The position numbers and the translations under genes are program-made. Of a stretch of DNA of 64,000 nt, positions 44,981 through 53,238 are shown piece by piece. Numbering within the stretch: position 1 is the first letter of the stretch; every line of letters begins with the position of its first letter. Below the pieces are notes generated by a model. That model was not told where the DNA came from. It saw nothing but the letters and a program-made list of their open reading frames with translations, and did no database searches. This stretch comes from Campylobacter concisus. GTDB lineage: Bacteria > Campylobacterota > Campylobacteria > Campylobacterales > Campylobacteraceae. The stretch lies in assembly GCF_015679985.1 (NCBI RefSeq), contig NZ_CP049239.1:1674001-1738000 (forward strand), read 5' to 3'.

Positions 44981-46052
44981 CTGAGCCCTTTTTTAAAATT
45001 TCTAATTCGATGCGGTCTTTGCCATTTTGCTTGCCTTCGTAAAGCAGCTTATCTACTAAAGTTATGGCTTGCTCAAAATCCACCTCAATACCATTTGCAC
45101 ATACTAGCATGCCAAAGGTCATAGTAACTGGAGTTTTATCTGGAAGTTTTGCGTTGTTTATCTGTTTTTTAAGCCTTTTGCTCACTTCGTGGATAAATTC
45201 TATCTTTGTATCGGGCAAGATTATCAAAAATTCTTCTCCACCCCAGCGACAAACATAGTCTTTGCCTCTGAATGATTTCTTCAAGGCACTGGCTACATCT
45301 TTTAAGACCTCATCACCACAGTCATGTCCATATGTATCGTTTATTTTTTTAAAATTATCAATATCGCCTAACATTATGACTAAATTTGTATTACCACTTC
45401 TTTCCTTGTTAGCAACTAGTTCAAATCTTAAAGTTTTTTCTATTGTTCTTCTATTTAAAAGACCAGTTAAAAAATCATGCTTTGAGTCCTTTTCAAGCTC
45501 TTCTGTCTCTTTTCTTATTTGCTGATATCCGCTAGAAGTGATGACATCTGCAAACATTGAAAGTCTTAAAACAATAAAAAAAGCAAAAACAATACTACAC
45601 ACGACTATCGTCCCTCGTATAGCTGATGGGATCAGCGGCGTCTCATCTTTATGAATAAAATAAAGAAGTATAAGCAAGATTAGTTCTAAAAATGCCATTA
45701 TATAAGTAAGGCTCTTTGAATCAAACGCTAGGAAGTAGTTTATAAAAATTACACCAACAAGTATTATCCAAATTCCAGTATTCCAACCCATAGTAGTAAC
45801 AATAATAGTAACAAGTAATATGATATTTAGGTGAAATGCAAGAGATATTAATACTCTATATTTTATGTCAAATTTTATTCTAAGCAATATTCCAGCTGCT
45901 ATAAATAATAAGCACATAAAAAGTAGTGGTGTAGCTATGATCATAAAAAGTAACAAAGATAGTGCATTCGCAGCTATCATAACGTCTAATATCGTTTTAT
46001 AGATATCATCGATCGCTTTATAACTACTTTGATCTACAAAATCGTGTGTCAA
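44973..46052 (-). CDS. Membrane diguanylate cyclase (GGDEF), copy 2
   Basis: The 359-aa protein is built like its downstream neighbour: about six transmembrane helices up to residue 165, then HDFLTGLLNRR, a GGEEF active site at 271-275 and an RxxD I-site at R262-D265. The two proteins align in layout and in many domain residues, so a tandem duplication followed by divergence of the membrane sensor part is likely. The signal sensed is unknown. Confidence 0.92.
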   Translation of the reverse strand: MTHDFVDQSSYKAIDDIYKTILDVMIAANALSLLLFMIIATPLLFMCLLFIAAGILLRIKFDIKYRVLISLAFHLNIILLVTIIVTTMGWNTGIWIILVGVIFINYFLAFDSKSLTYIMAFLELILLILLYFIHKDETPLIPSAIRGTIVVCSIVFAFFIVLRLSMFADVITSSGYQQIRKETEELEKDSKHDFLTGLLNRRTIEKTLRFELVANKERSGNTNLVIMLGDIDNFKKINDTYGHDCGDEVLKDVASALKKSFRGKDYVCRWGGEEFLIILPDTKIEFIHEVSKRLKKQINNAKLPDKTPVTMTFGMLVCANGIEVDFEQAITLVDKLLYEGKQNGKDRIELEILKKGSDA

Positions 46053-46098
46053 ATAAAACTCCCTGTAAATTTATTCCATTAAATTTCATTAAGTATTT

Positions 46099-46257
46099 TT
46101 AATAAGAGTCGTAACTATCTTCATCCTCATCACTATCTTCGTAGTTGTAGTCATTTTCATCGTAATTATAGTCATAACTATCGCTACTATCGTCCTCATC
46201 GTCATTAAATTCAGAGTAGTCTTCTTCTACTTCTTCATAATCAAATTCATCACTCAT
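46099..46257 (-). CDS. Very acidic 52-aa Asp/Tyr/Ser-rich protein
   Basis: The product is 52 residues and consists almost only of Asp, Glu, Tyr, Ser and Asn (MSDEFDYEEVEEDYSEF, then repeated D/Y/N/S units). The start is ATG 46255-46257 with AAGGAG, which overlaps the mscS stop codon, so its translation should be coupled to mscS. It has no signal peptide or hydrophobic part and is probably disordered. I know no family. Clean ribosome site and tight spacing argue that it is a true gene. Confidence 0.65.
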   Translation of the reverse strand: MSDEFDYEEVEEDYSEFNDDEDDSSDSYDYNYDENDYNYEDSDEDEDSYDSY

Positions 46258-46267
46258 TGTTTTCTCC

Positions 46268-48112
46268 TTAAATTTTATCTTTGACACTTTCAATATACAA
46301 GCTTTGGCTTGGGAATGCGAAATTTAGACCATTTTGCTTTAAAATATCCATAATCTTTAGCATTACATCTTGCTTGACATCTAAAAATTCTCCCCAAACG
46401 ATAGTCTTTGCAAAACAATAAACTAAGATATTTATTGAGCTATCTGCAAAGTCATCAACCACGACAAATAAATTTGATTTATATCCAGCATAATCATCAA
46501 CCGAAACTATACTTTGTCTATATTTTAGCCCTTTTTTCTTTGCTGTTATATCCTCACTTTTGGCAATATCTGGATGATTTATCAACATAGTTTTTATATC
46601 ATCTACACATTTTTTAATCTCATCAGTTGTCGCTCCATACTCAATGCCAATTAGCATTCTGATACGTCTACCAACTTTTCTTCTGCTCCAGTTTCTAACA
46701 GGATCACTTGCCAGTTTTGAGTTTGGCACAAAGATTAAAGCGTTATCAAAACTTCTAATAGTCGTCTTTCTAAAGCCAACCTCAACGACAGTGCCCTCTA
46801 TATCACCACAAACTATCCAGTCTCCTTGCGAAAATGAGTTATCAAAGAGCATCATGACAGAAGCAAAGAAGTTCGCGATGATATCTTTTGCCGCAAATGC
46901 AACAGCAAGACCACCGATACCAAGTGAAGCTATGAGTGCTGATATATCAAAGCCAAGCTTTTGAAGAATTAGTAAAAGTGCGATTATTAATACAATTACG
47001 TAGACTACTTTTAAAACTAAATTTACGACCTCTTTTCGTCTACTCTTTTGTGCGATTTTATCTATTATCACTATGCCGTAACCATTTAGGATAGTTAAAA
47101 CAAGCCATGAAAATGCGACTATATAGACGATCGAAAAGATATTTGCTAGAGTTAGTGGCACTGGTACTGGATAAAAGGCAACACCGATACAAATATTTAG
47201 TGCATAAATAATAAGAAGCGCAGATATAGGCTTTTTAACGATATCTACTATCTGATCCTTTGCCTCTTTTACACCTTCGCCCGATGCAATGAGTGACATA
47301 AGCCAATATGTGAGTTTGGCAAGAATTCTTGTAAGTGAGACAAAAAATAAAAATACTACGATTATAACTACGATCTTACCAACGTTAAATTTTGCCGAAT
47401 TTATAGGAATTAGCTTATTTATATATTCGACCGTATCGACTAAATTTAGCTCTGATAAGATCATGCTTGAGCTTAGAAGATCAGCATTATTTTTAAGATA
47501 GATTAAAATTTCCTCATCAGTCTCTTTTTTTAAATCAAGCTCTGCAAATGCGTTATCATAAGAGCTTGAAGTCTCATTTAGCGAATCTTTTAGCTCCTTT
47601 ATGCTGACGTAAGAATTTGTTTGTAAATTTAAAAGTCCGTTATCTATCACCTCTTTTATAGAGTTTGCTTTAGCACCTTTTTTAAATATCTCTTCAAGAT
47701 TAATTAAAGCCGATAAATAAGCATAATCTATCTTCATTTTCTCAAGCTCAATAGCACTTTGAACGTAAGCATCTTTGTTTGATTGCTTCTCTAATCTAGC
47801 TACTTTTTTTTCTAAATTATTTTTTTGCAAAATAAATTTATCAATATCATTTTGAGTTACCTCAATCTGCATAACATATAGTGGAATTTTTTCCAAAAGA
47901 TCATTTTTTTTCTTTTGAAGTCCAGCTAAATTTGAATTATCAGCTTTTGTTGAGTTTGTATCTTTTTGCTGTGCTTTTATGATTTGGATTTGATTATTTA
48001 AAGTTAAAATTTGATTTGTTAGGCTTAGTATATTTTCTTCTTGTGTTTTATTATTTTCAGCACCAAGAAGAATTACAAATGAGAGCAAGATGATGGTTAA
48101 AATTTTACGCAT
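46268..48112 (-). CDS. MscS-family mechanosensitive ion channel with coiled-coil N-terminus
   Basis: The 614-aa membrane protein releases solutes on hypo-osmotic shock. It has a Sec signal (MRKILTIILLSFVILLGAE), a long periplasmic coiled-coil part to about residue 220, several transmembrane helices, and the MscS pore/beta domain with LIASLGIGGLAVAFAAKD, LFDNSFSQGDWIVCGDIEGTV and PNSKLASDPVRNWSRR. ATG 48112 is chosen over the GTG two codons earlier because AGGGG is five bases upstream. It overlaps the carbonic anhydrase gene by eight bases, as in the C. jejuni Cj0237-Cj0238 pair. Confidence 0.93.
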   Translation of the reverse strand: MRKILTIILLSFVILLGAENNKTQEENILSLTNQILTLNNQIQIIKAQQKDTNSTKADNSNLAGLQKKKNDLLEKIPLYVMQIEVTQNDIDKFILQKNNLEKKVARLEKQSNKDAYVQSAIELEKMKIDYAYLSALINLEEIFKKGAKANSIKEVIDNGLLNLQTNSYVSIKELKDSLNETSSSYDNAFAELDLKKETDEEILIYLKNNADLLSSSMILSELNLVDTVEYINKLIPINSAKFNVGKIVVIIVVFLFFVSLTRILAKLTYWLMSLIASGEGVKEAKDQIVDIVKKPISALLIIYALNICIGVAFYPVPVPLTLANIFSIVYIVAFSWLVLTILNGYGIVIIDKIAQKSRRKEVVNLVLKVVYVIVLIIALLLILQKLGFDISALIASLGIGGLAVAFAAKDIIANFFASVMMLFDNSFSQGDWIVCGDIEGTVVEVGFRKTTIRSFDNALIFVPNSKLASDPVRNWSRRKVGRRIRMLIGIEYGATTDEIKKCVDDIKTMLINHPDIAKSEDITAKKKGLKYRQSIVSVDDYAGYKSNLFVVVDDFADSSINILVYCFAKTIVWGEFLDVKQDVMLKIMDILKQNGLNFAFPSQSLYIESVKDKI

Positions 48113-48749
48113 TTTCACCCCTCTTATCTGCTAAAAGTTTGAATGTACCCTCTTTTAAATCGTAGCTGAAAATTTCACCGGTTTCTATAATGTAGTGCCA
48201 GCCATAAATTTGAAGATTTCCTTTTTCATACTCCTCTTTTACATTTGGATAGGTCATTATATTTTCGATCGAATTTATCACATTTAATCTCTCAGTTAGC
48301 CACGCCATCTTTGCTGGATCGTCGCTTGTAAATTTAAGCACTTCTCTCTTAATTGGTTCTATTAGCTTTATCCAATTTCTAACATTTGGCGTGGTTTTGA
48401 GCTTTTTTTCATCCATATAAAGCGCTGCACATCCGCCACAGTCAGAGTGTCCGCAAATAATGATATTTTTGATATTTAAAAGCTCTAATGCATATTCAAT
48501 AGCCGAAGTCGTTGCCAAAAACTCCTCGCTCACTCTATAAGGTGGCACGATGTTTGCGATATTTCGCACCATAAAAAGCTCTCCCGGAAGGCAGTTTGTT
48601 ATCAAGTTCGGTACCACTCTTGAATCAACACAGGATATAAAAAGGGTATGTGGGTCTTGTCTATTTTGTAGACTTTTAAAGAGCTCTTCATGCTCTAAAA
48701 AGCCATCTTCCATAAATTTTACCGCACCTTCAAGTAACGAGTCATCCAT
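48105..48749 (-). CDS. Beta-class carbonic anhydrase
   Basis: This enzyme interconverts CO2 and bicarbonate, important for a capnophilic Campylobacter. The 214-aa protein has the zinc ligands C40 (SCVDSR), H101 and C104 (GHSDCGGC), with the Asp42-Arg44 dyad. Length and motifs fit the plant/bacterial beta class. It is the first gene of the mscS transcript and has CGGAGA upstream. Confidence 0.96.
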   Translation of the reverse strand: MDDSLLEGAVKFMEDGFLEHEELFKSLQNRQDPHTLFISCVDSRVVPNLITNCLPGELFMVRNIANIVPPYRVSEEFLATTSAIEYALELLNIKNIIICGHSDCGGCAALYMDEKKLKTTPNVRNWIKLIEPIKREVLKFTSDDPAKMAWLTERLNVINSIENIMTYPNVKEEYEKGNLQIYGWHYIIETGEIFSYDLKEGTFKLLADKRGENA

Positions 48750-48783
48750 AGAAATTTATCTCCGTTTTTTATATTTTTACGCG

Positions 48784-48789
48784 ATTATA
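48784..48789 (-). promoter_or_regulatory. -10 box of the carbonic anhydrase/mscS promoter
   Basis: Minus-strand TATAAT preceded by GC lies 35 bases upstream of the ATG at 48749. Confidence 0.55.
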
Positions 48790-48919
48790 GCAACTTTTAT
48801 TTAATCTAAAAAATACTTTAATATATAAATTTTTAACTAATATAATTTGTTAAAATTCTTTTTATTCATTGTTTAATTATTTTAGGCTAAACTCATTCAA
48901 AAATTCATAAGGAGATAAA

Positions 48920-49618
48920 ATGAGTCTGTATGATAGGAACTACGCAAAACAAAATCAAGAAGAACTTGCGTACTCTCAAAGCTCACTAAGCACTTTTATA
49001 AAACAAACTTATCAACTTTTTGCAGCATCGCTACTTTCAGCAACAGCTGGCGCTTATGTAGGTATTAGCATAGCTGGCGTTTTTGCGGCAAATAGATTTT
49101 TGTTCTGGGGACTTGTAATAGTCGAGTTTGCACTACTTTTTGGCTTAATGGCAGCTAAACGCAAAGAGGGATTAAATTTAATACTTCTATTTGCGTTTAC
49201 TTTCATAAGTGGCCTTACGCTAACTCCGCTACTTTCAGCGATCTTGGCTATGCCAAGTGGAGCTGGTATTGTAGCTCAAGCATTTGGACTAACAACAGTT
49301 GCTTTTGGTGCATTAAGTGTCTTTGCAATGAATACAAAACGTGACTTTACAACAATGGGTAAAATGTTGTTCATAACTTTAATTGTTATCGTTGCAGCAG
49401 CTATTATCAATATCTTTGTTAAAAGTACAATGTTTCAACTTGTAATCGCAAGTATTTCATCGATCTTATTTAGCGCATATATACTTTTTGATACGCAAAA
49501 TATTATCCGTGGAAACTATGAAACACCAGTTGAAGGCGCAGTTGCTTTGTATCTTGATTTTGTAAATCTATTTACATCACTGCTTCAAATTTTAGGAATT
49601 TTCAACAGGAATGACTAA
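48920..49618 (+). CDS. BAX inhibitor-1/YccA-family membrane protein
   Basis: The 232-aa protein has seven transmembrane helices and the family ending YILFDTQNIIRG...ALYLDFVNLF. BI-1 family members act as calcium/proton leak channels or interact with FtsH in other systems; the role here is unknown. ATG has AAGGAG. It overlaps the next gene by eight bases. The corresponding C. jejuni gene is next to carbonic anhydrase as well. Confidence 0.92.
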   Translation: MSLYDRNYAKQNQEELAYSQSSLSTFIKQTYQLFAASLLSATAGAYVGISIAGVFAANRFLFWGLVIVEFALLFGLMAAKRKEGLNLILLFAFTFISGLTLTPLLSAILAMPSGAGIVAQAFGLTTVAFGALSVFAMNTKRDFTTMGKMLFITLIVIVAAAIINIFVKSTMFQLVIASISSILFSAYILFDTQNIIRGNYETPVEGAVALYLDFVNLFTSLLQILGIFNRND

Positions 49619-49994
49619 AGATGAGCGCATCTATCGAGTAATAGATGCGAACCTAAATAGGCTAAAAGAAGGGCTTCGCGTTGTTGAAGATATAAAAAGA
49701 TATGTCTTTGATGACGCTAAGCTCGCCTACAAAATAAAATCCCTCCGCCACAAGGCAAAGATCCCGCAAAAAGAATTTTTAAAATTTAGAAATTCTCAAA
49801 ACGACGTTTTAAAAACTAGCACAAAAAGCGAGCAAGCTAGAGAAAATTTAGACGAGATAATCACTGCAAATTTCAAGCGCGCCCAGGAAAGCGCTCGCGT
49901 GCTTGAAGAGTGCTTTAAGCTCATAAATTTAGAACAAGCCGAGCTTTTTAAAAGCATAAGATACGAGCTTTATGAGCTTGAAAAAGAACTTTAA
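49611..49994 (+). CDS. ThiD2-like protein (thiamine-synthesis-associated)
   Basis: The 127-aa helical protein resembles the ThiD2 domain found alone or fused to thiamine phosphate synthase. The shared block is RVIDANLNRLKEGLRVVED at residues 9-27, followed by a basic RHKAK stretch and a second repeat ITANFKRAQESARVLEE near 84-100. ThiD2 is reported to be a hydroxymethylpyrimidine phosphate kinase. Activity of this stand-alone protein is inferred from the family. It overlaps the BI-1 gene and precedes secG. Confidence 0.75.
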   Translation: MTKDERIYRVIDANLNRLKEGLRVVEDIKRYVFDDAKLAYKIKSLRHKAKIPQKEFLKFRNSQNDVLKTSTKSEQARENLDEIITANFKRAQESARVLEECFKLINLEQAELFKSIRYELYELEKEL

Positions 49995-50017
49995 CTAAAA
50001 ATTTAAATCTTTTCTTG

Positions 50018-50023
50018 TATAAT
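50018..50023 (+). promoter_or_regulatory. -10 box of the secG operon promoter
   Basis: TATAAT with an upstream TTG lies 37 bases before the secG GTG start, followed by the AAAGGAAA ribosome site. Confidence 0.55.
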
Positions 50024-50060
50024 CGCAAACAATTATTTTTAAAAATTTAAAGGAAATTTC

Positions 50061-50390
50061 GTGAGTTTAATATTTTTGATCTTACAGTTTGCTCTAGCTG
50101 TCATCATAACTATCGCTGTTTTACTTCAAAAAAGCTCATCTATCGGACTTGGGGCATATAGCGGAAGTAACGAGAGTCTTTTTGGAGCAAAAGGACCAGC
50201 TGGATTTTTAGCTAAATTTACTTTTATCGTAGGTATTTTATTTATCTTAAATACACTTGCACTTGGATACTTCTACAATAAAGATCTAAAACGCTCTATC
50301 GTTGATAGCGTCGATAGTAAATCTCTAGTCATACCAAAATCGAACGACGTACCATCAGCTCCTAGTGCACCACAGACTCCAGCAAAATAA
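50061..50390 (+). CDS. secG: Preprotein translocase subunit SecG
   Basis: The 109-aa protein has two transmembrane helices (about residues 1-20 and 52-72) with the conserved LLQKSSSIGLGAYSGS loop between them. The C-terminal tail is Pro/Ala/Ser-rich (PSAPSAPQTPAK). Translation starts at GTG 50061 with AAAGGA seven bases upstream. It partners SecY encoded at 20209-21471. Confidence 0.95.
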   Translation: MSLIFLILQFALAVIITIAVLLQKSSSIGLGAYSGSNESLFGAKGPAGFLAKFTFIVGILFILNTLALGYFYNKDLKRSIVDSVDSKSLVIPKSNDVPSAPSAPQTPAK

Positions 50391-50392
50391 CA

Positions 50393-51352
50393 ATGATAAA
50401 AACACTTTTAGCGTCATTCTTGACGCTAACATTTGCTTTAGCAGACGCTCATATTTTAGTCTATCATCGCTTTGATGATCCAAGACATACAAGCACTGAT
50501 ATTTCTATTAAAAATTTAAGAGAGCAGTTTGAATATTTCAAAAATAATGGCTATGAAGTCGTTAAACTTTCAAAGTTAGTCGATGCTGTAAATGCTGGCG
50601 AAAAAATACCTGATAACTGGATCGTCATCACTGTAGATGATGGTTATAAAAGTTTCTATGACAAGGCCCTTAGTGTATTTAAAGAGTATAACTATCCATT
50701 TGCACTAATGCTTTATGTGGAAGCCAGTGCAAATAAATATGGCGATTATTTGGATTTTGATCAGATTAAAGAACTTGAGGCCTACGGCGAGATCGGCTAC
50801 CACTCATACGCGCACCCAAGGATGACGAAGCTTAGCGACGAGGCACTAAGAGAGGATTTTCAAAAAGGCGTAGAGACCTTTGAAAAACATATGGGTTATA
50901 AGCCAAAATTTTTTGCAGTGCCATACGGCGAGATCGATAGTCGAGTCGTAAAACTTGCAAAAGAATTTGGTTTTTTAGCGCTTTTAAATCAAAACTCAGG
51001 TGCAGTTTCAGACAAGAGTGATGTTTACGATCTTTATAGAACACCAGTAATGAACGGTACCAAAATAGCACTGACTTTTAATAGCAAATTTCTAAATGCC
51101 CAGTGGATATTTCCGGATAGCTATCCACAAAATAATGCAATAGACAAACTCATTATAAAAACTGATACAAATGCTAGCGAAGGTAGTTTTTTCATGACTG
51201 GCTTTAATGGCTTTAAAAAGGTACCTATGACAAATGGTGTTTTTGAGTGTAAATTTAACCCACCGCTCGATAAACGCAAAGTTTTAATATCACTAAAAGT
51301 AGATTATCAACGAAGTACAAAACTTCTAATAAAGGACATCAATGCTAAATAA
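50393..51352 (+). CDS. Exported polysaccharide deacetylase (NodB domain)
   Basis: The 319-aa protein has a Sec signal (LTFALADA, about residue 19) and a NodB-type deacetylase domain: [13 protein letters not shown] near 78-90 supplies the two catalytic aspartates, and HSYAHPRM near 138-145 supplies the metal histidines. [10 protein letters not shown] follows as the third motif. A beta-rich C-terminal domain follows from about residue 235. The substrate, such as peptidoglycan or a surface glycan, is unknown. It starts two bases after secG and overlaps frr by 11 bases. Confidence 0.9.
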   Translation: MIKTLLASFLTLTFALADAHILVYHRFDDPRHTSTDISIKNLREQFEYFKNNGYEVVKLSKLVDAVNAGEKIPDNWIVITVDDGYKSFYDKALSVFKEYNYPFALMLYVEASANKYGDYLDFDQIKELEAYGEIGYHSYAHPRMTKLSDEALREDFQKGVETFEKHMGYKPKFFAVPYGEIDSRVVKLAKEFGFLALLNQNSGAVSDKSDVYDLYRTPVMNGTKIALTFNSKFLNAQWIFPDSYPQNNAIDKLIIKTDTNASEGSFFMTGFNGFKKVPMTNGVFECKFNPPLDKRKVLISLKVDYQRSTKLLIKDINAK

Positions 51353-51899
51353 AATTTACGAAACACAAAAAGAAGGCTGCGAAAAAGCAATAGCTTCATT
51401 AAAACGTGACTTTACAACGCTTAGAACAGGCAAGGTAAATATTAATATCGTAGATCATGTAATGGTTGATTATTACGGCTCACCAACTCCACTTAACCAA
51501 GTAGCCACTGTGCTTACAAGCGACGCTTCAACTATCGCTATCACACCTTGGGAAAAGAGCATGATAAAAGCGATCTCTTCAGCTATCCAAGCAGCAAATA
51601 TCGGTGTCAATCCAAATAGCGATGGTGAGAGCGTTAAGCTATTTTTTCCACCTATGACTGTTGAGCAACGCCAAGAAAACGCAAAACATGCAAAATCAAT
51701 GGGAGAAAAAGCCAAAGTCAGTATAAGAAACGTAAGAAAAGATGCAAATGATGAAGTCAAAAAGCTTGAAAAAGACAAAGCTATAACTGAGGACGAGAGC
51801 AAAAAGGGACAGGATGAGGTTCAAAAGATAACTGACACCTACACTGCAAAAATCGATACTCTTGTAAAAGAAAAAGAAGCCGAGCTTTTAAAAATCTAA
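51342..51899 (+). CDS. frr: Ribosome recycling factor
   Basis: RRF splits post-termination ribosomes with EF-G. The 185-aa protein has [20 protein letters not shown] near 27-46, [10 protein letters not shown] near 72, and [19 protein letters not shown] near 123-141, all typical. It is translationally coupled to the deacetylase gene. Confidence 0.97.
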   Translation: MLNKIYETQKEGCEKAIASLKRDFTTLRTGKVNINIVDHVMVDYYGSPTPLNQVATVLTSDASTIAITPWEKSMIKAISSAIQAANIGVNPNSDGESVKLFFPPMTVEQRQENAKHAKSMGEKAKVSIRNVRKDANDEVKKLEKDKAITEDESKKGQDEVQKITDTYTAKIDTLVKEKEAELLKI

Positions 51900-52369
51900 A
51901 ATTTTTAGAAATTTTTCCTTATCTAGCTACTTTTATGTAGCTAGATATTCTCTCAAAATAATATTTCAAAAAAATATTTATCAGCAAGTAGTTTAATTTT
52001 TTGTCTGTTGTGTTTTATCTATTAAATATAAATAGATCCTAACTACATAAAACATAGCCACCACTTTGTCTTTAAACTATTTCCATGGATTGCTTTAATT
52101 TAAATTTTTATTTTGGATTCGTCTTAAATTCTTTATTCAATATTATTAATTTTACATATATTATTTTAAGAATTTAAGGCAGCTAAAAATAAAATATAAA
52201 AACTCTTAAACTTTCCATTATCTTACAGTATCTTACTTTGAATAAGTAATTTTATACTATTTTTAGTTTTAGTAAATTTTAGACTAAATTTTTATAAAAA
52301 TTTTCTTATAGCCATTATGAACAATAAATCTAGGTAATGCTTTATAAAATATACAAGAAATTAGATAGG
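51900..52369. other. Intergenic region after frr
   Basis: These 470 bases contain the frr terminator hairpin near the left end. The rest is AT-rich sequence in which I see no gene or RNA. Confidence 0.5.
51921..51946 (+). terminator. frr operon terminator
   Basis: ATCTAGCTAC/GTAGCTAGAT is a perfect 10-bp stem with a TTTTAT loop, 22 bases after the frr stop and followed by ATTCTCTC. The T-run is weak but the stem is strong. Confidence 0.65.
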
Positions 52370-52459
52370 TGGCCGGGAGATAGGGATTCGAACCCCAGGA
52401 GGCTTTCACACCTCAACGGTTTTCAAGACCGCCGCTTTCGACCGCTCAGCCATCTCCCG
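52370..52459 (-). tRNA. tRNA-Ser (anticodon TGA)
   Basis: The 90-base sequence has a 7-bp acceptor stem CGGGAGA/TCTCCCG, an anticodon loop CTTGAAA giving TGA, a long class II variable arm, the T-loop GTTCGAATC and an encoded CCA. The first base is C instead of the common G. A TATAAT box (52475-52480, minus) is 16 bases upstream. Confidence 0.95.
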
Positions 52460-52474
52460 AATTAAAGATTTGTG

Positions 52475-52480
52475 ATTATA
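52475..52480 (-). promoter_or_regulatory. -10 box upstream of tRNA-Ser
   Basis: Minus-strand TATAAT preceded by GGT lies 15 bases upstream of the tRNA-Ser 5' end, so tRNA-Ser can be made separately from the upstream tRNA cluster. Confidence 0.5.
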
Positions 52481-52517
52481 ACCAACTTTGCTTAAAATTT
52501 ACTATAATCTCTAAATT

Positions 52518-52673
52518 TTACTCTGTTTTTTCTTTAATATATGTAGCTCCATCATTTATCTTTTCTTTGGTCCATTCTTTAGCATTATGAGTATCTTCTT
52601 TTACGCCATGCCAAGTATTTGAACAACCAGCTACAAAAAATGCTATACAAGCTGCTAAAAGTAAATTTCTCAC
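52518..52673 (-). CDS. Small lipoprotein, entericidin-like
   Basis: The 51-aa product starts at GTG 52671-52673 with GAAGGA seven bases upstream. It has a hydrophobic signal and a lipobox (FFVAGC, Cys at residue 17), followed by about 34 polar residues SNTWHGVKEDTHNAKEW. The short length, lipobox and W-G-K-D-T pattern resemble the EcnA/EcnB entericidin family of small cell-envelope lipoproteins, but this is a weak match. It lies 32 bases downstream of the tRNA-Cys gene on the same strand and before tRNA-Ser. Confidence 0.7.
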   Translation of the reverse strand: MRNLLLAACIAFFVAGCSNTWHGVKEDTHNAKEWTKEKINDGATYIKEKTE

Positions 52674-52705
52674 TGTTATTCCTTCGAGTAGTTATTTTTG
52701 AAGTT

Positions 52706-52779
52706 TGGAGGCGACACCCGGATTCGAACCGGGGATCAAAGCTTTGCAGGCTCATGCCTTACCACTTGGCCATGTCGCC
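52706..52779 (-). tRNA. tRNA-Cys (anticodon GCA)
   Basis: A 74-base gene with acceptor stem GGCGACA/TGTCGCC, discriminator T, anticodon loop CTGCAAA giving GCA, T-loop GTTCGAATC and encoded CCA. Confidence 0.97.
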
Positions 52780-52785
52780 ATATCG

Positions 52786-52872
52786 TGGTGCCCGAGACCG
52801 GACTTGAACCGGTACGGTAAAAACTACCGAGGGATTTTAAGTCCCTTGCGTCTACCATTCCGCCACTCGGGC
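52786..52872 (-). tRNA. tRNA-Leu (anticodon TAA)
   Basis: An 87-base class II tRNA with acceptor stem GCCCGAG/CTCGGGC, anticodon loop CTTAAAA giving TAA, a long variable arm, T-loop GTTCAAGTC and encoded CCA. It is six bases upstream of tRNA-Cys in the transcript. Confidence 0.97.
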
Positions 52873-52880
52873 TAAGTTAA

Positions 52881-52955
52881 TGGAGCGGGAAACGAGATTC
52901 GAACTCGCGACCCCAACCTTGGCAAGGTTGTGCTCTACCCCTGAGCTATTCCCGC
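52881..52955 (-). tRNA. tRNA-Gly (anticodon GCC)
   Basis: A 75-base gene with acceptor stem GCGGGAA/TTCCCGC, anticodon loop TTGCCAA giving GCC, T-loop GTTCGAATC and encoded CCA. It is the first gene of the minus-strand Gly-Leu-Cys cluster. A GATAAT-like -10 lies about 15 bases upstream. Confidence 0.97.
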
Positions 52956-53060
52956 GTTAAAGTTTGCAATATTATCCAAAAATTGCTTAAAATTTTATTT
53001 TACTAAAACGAATTTCAAAATATTGTAAGCCATAAAAAGATAAAATGCCAAAATCTATTT

Positions 53061-53136
<76 letters not shown>

Positions 53137-53238
53137 GTGCTTTACTATCTCTTTTGCTTAATATATTTTCACTACTTTTTACTAAAATTTACGCCACATA
53201 TATGTAAAAATTCAGATTTCTTTCGCTAAATTACAAAT

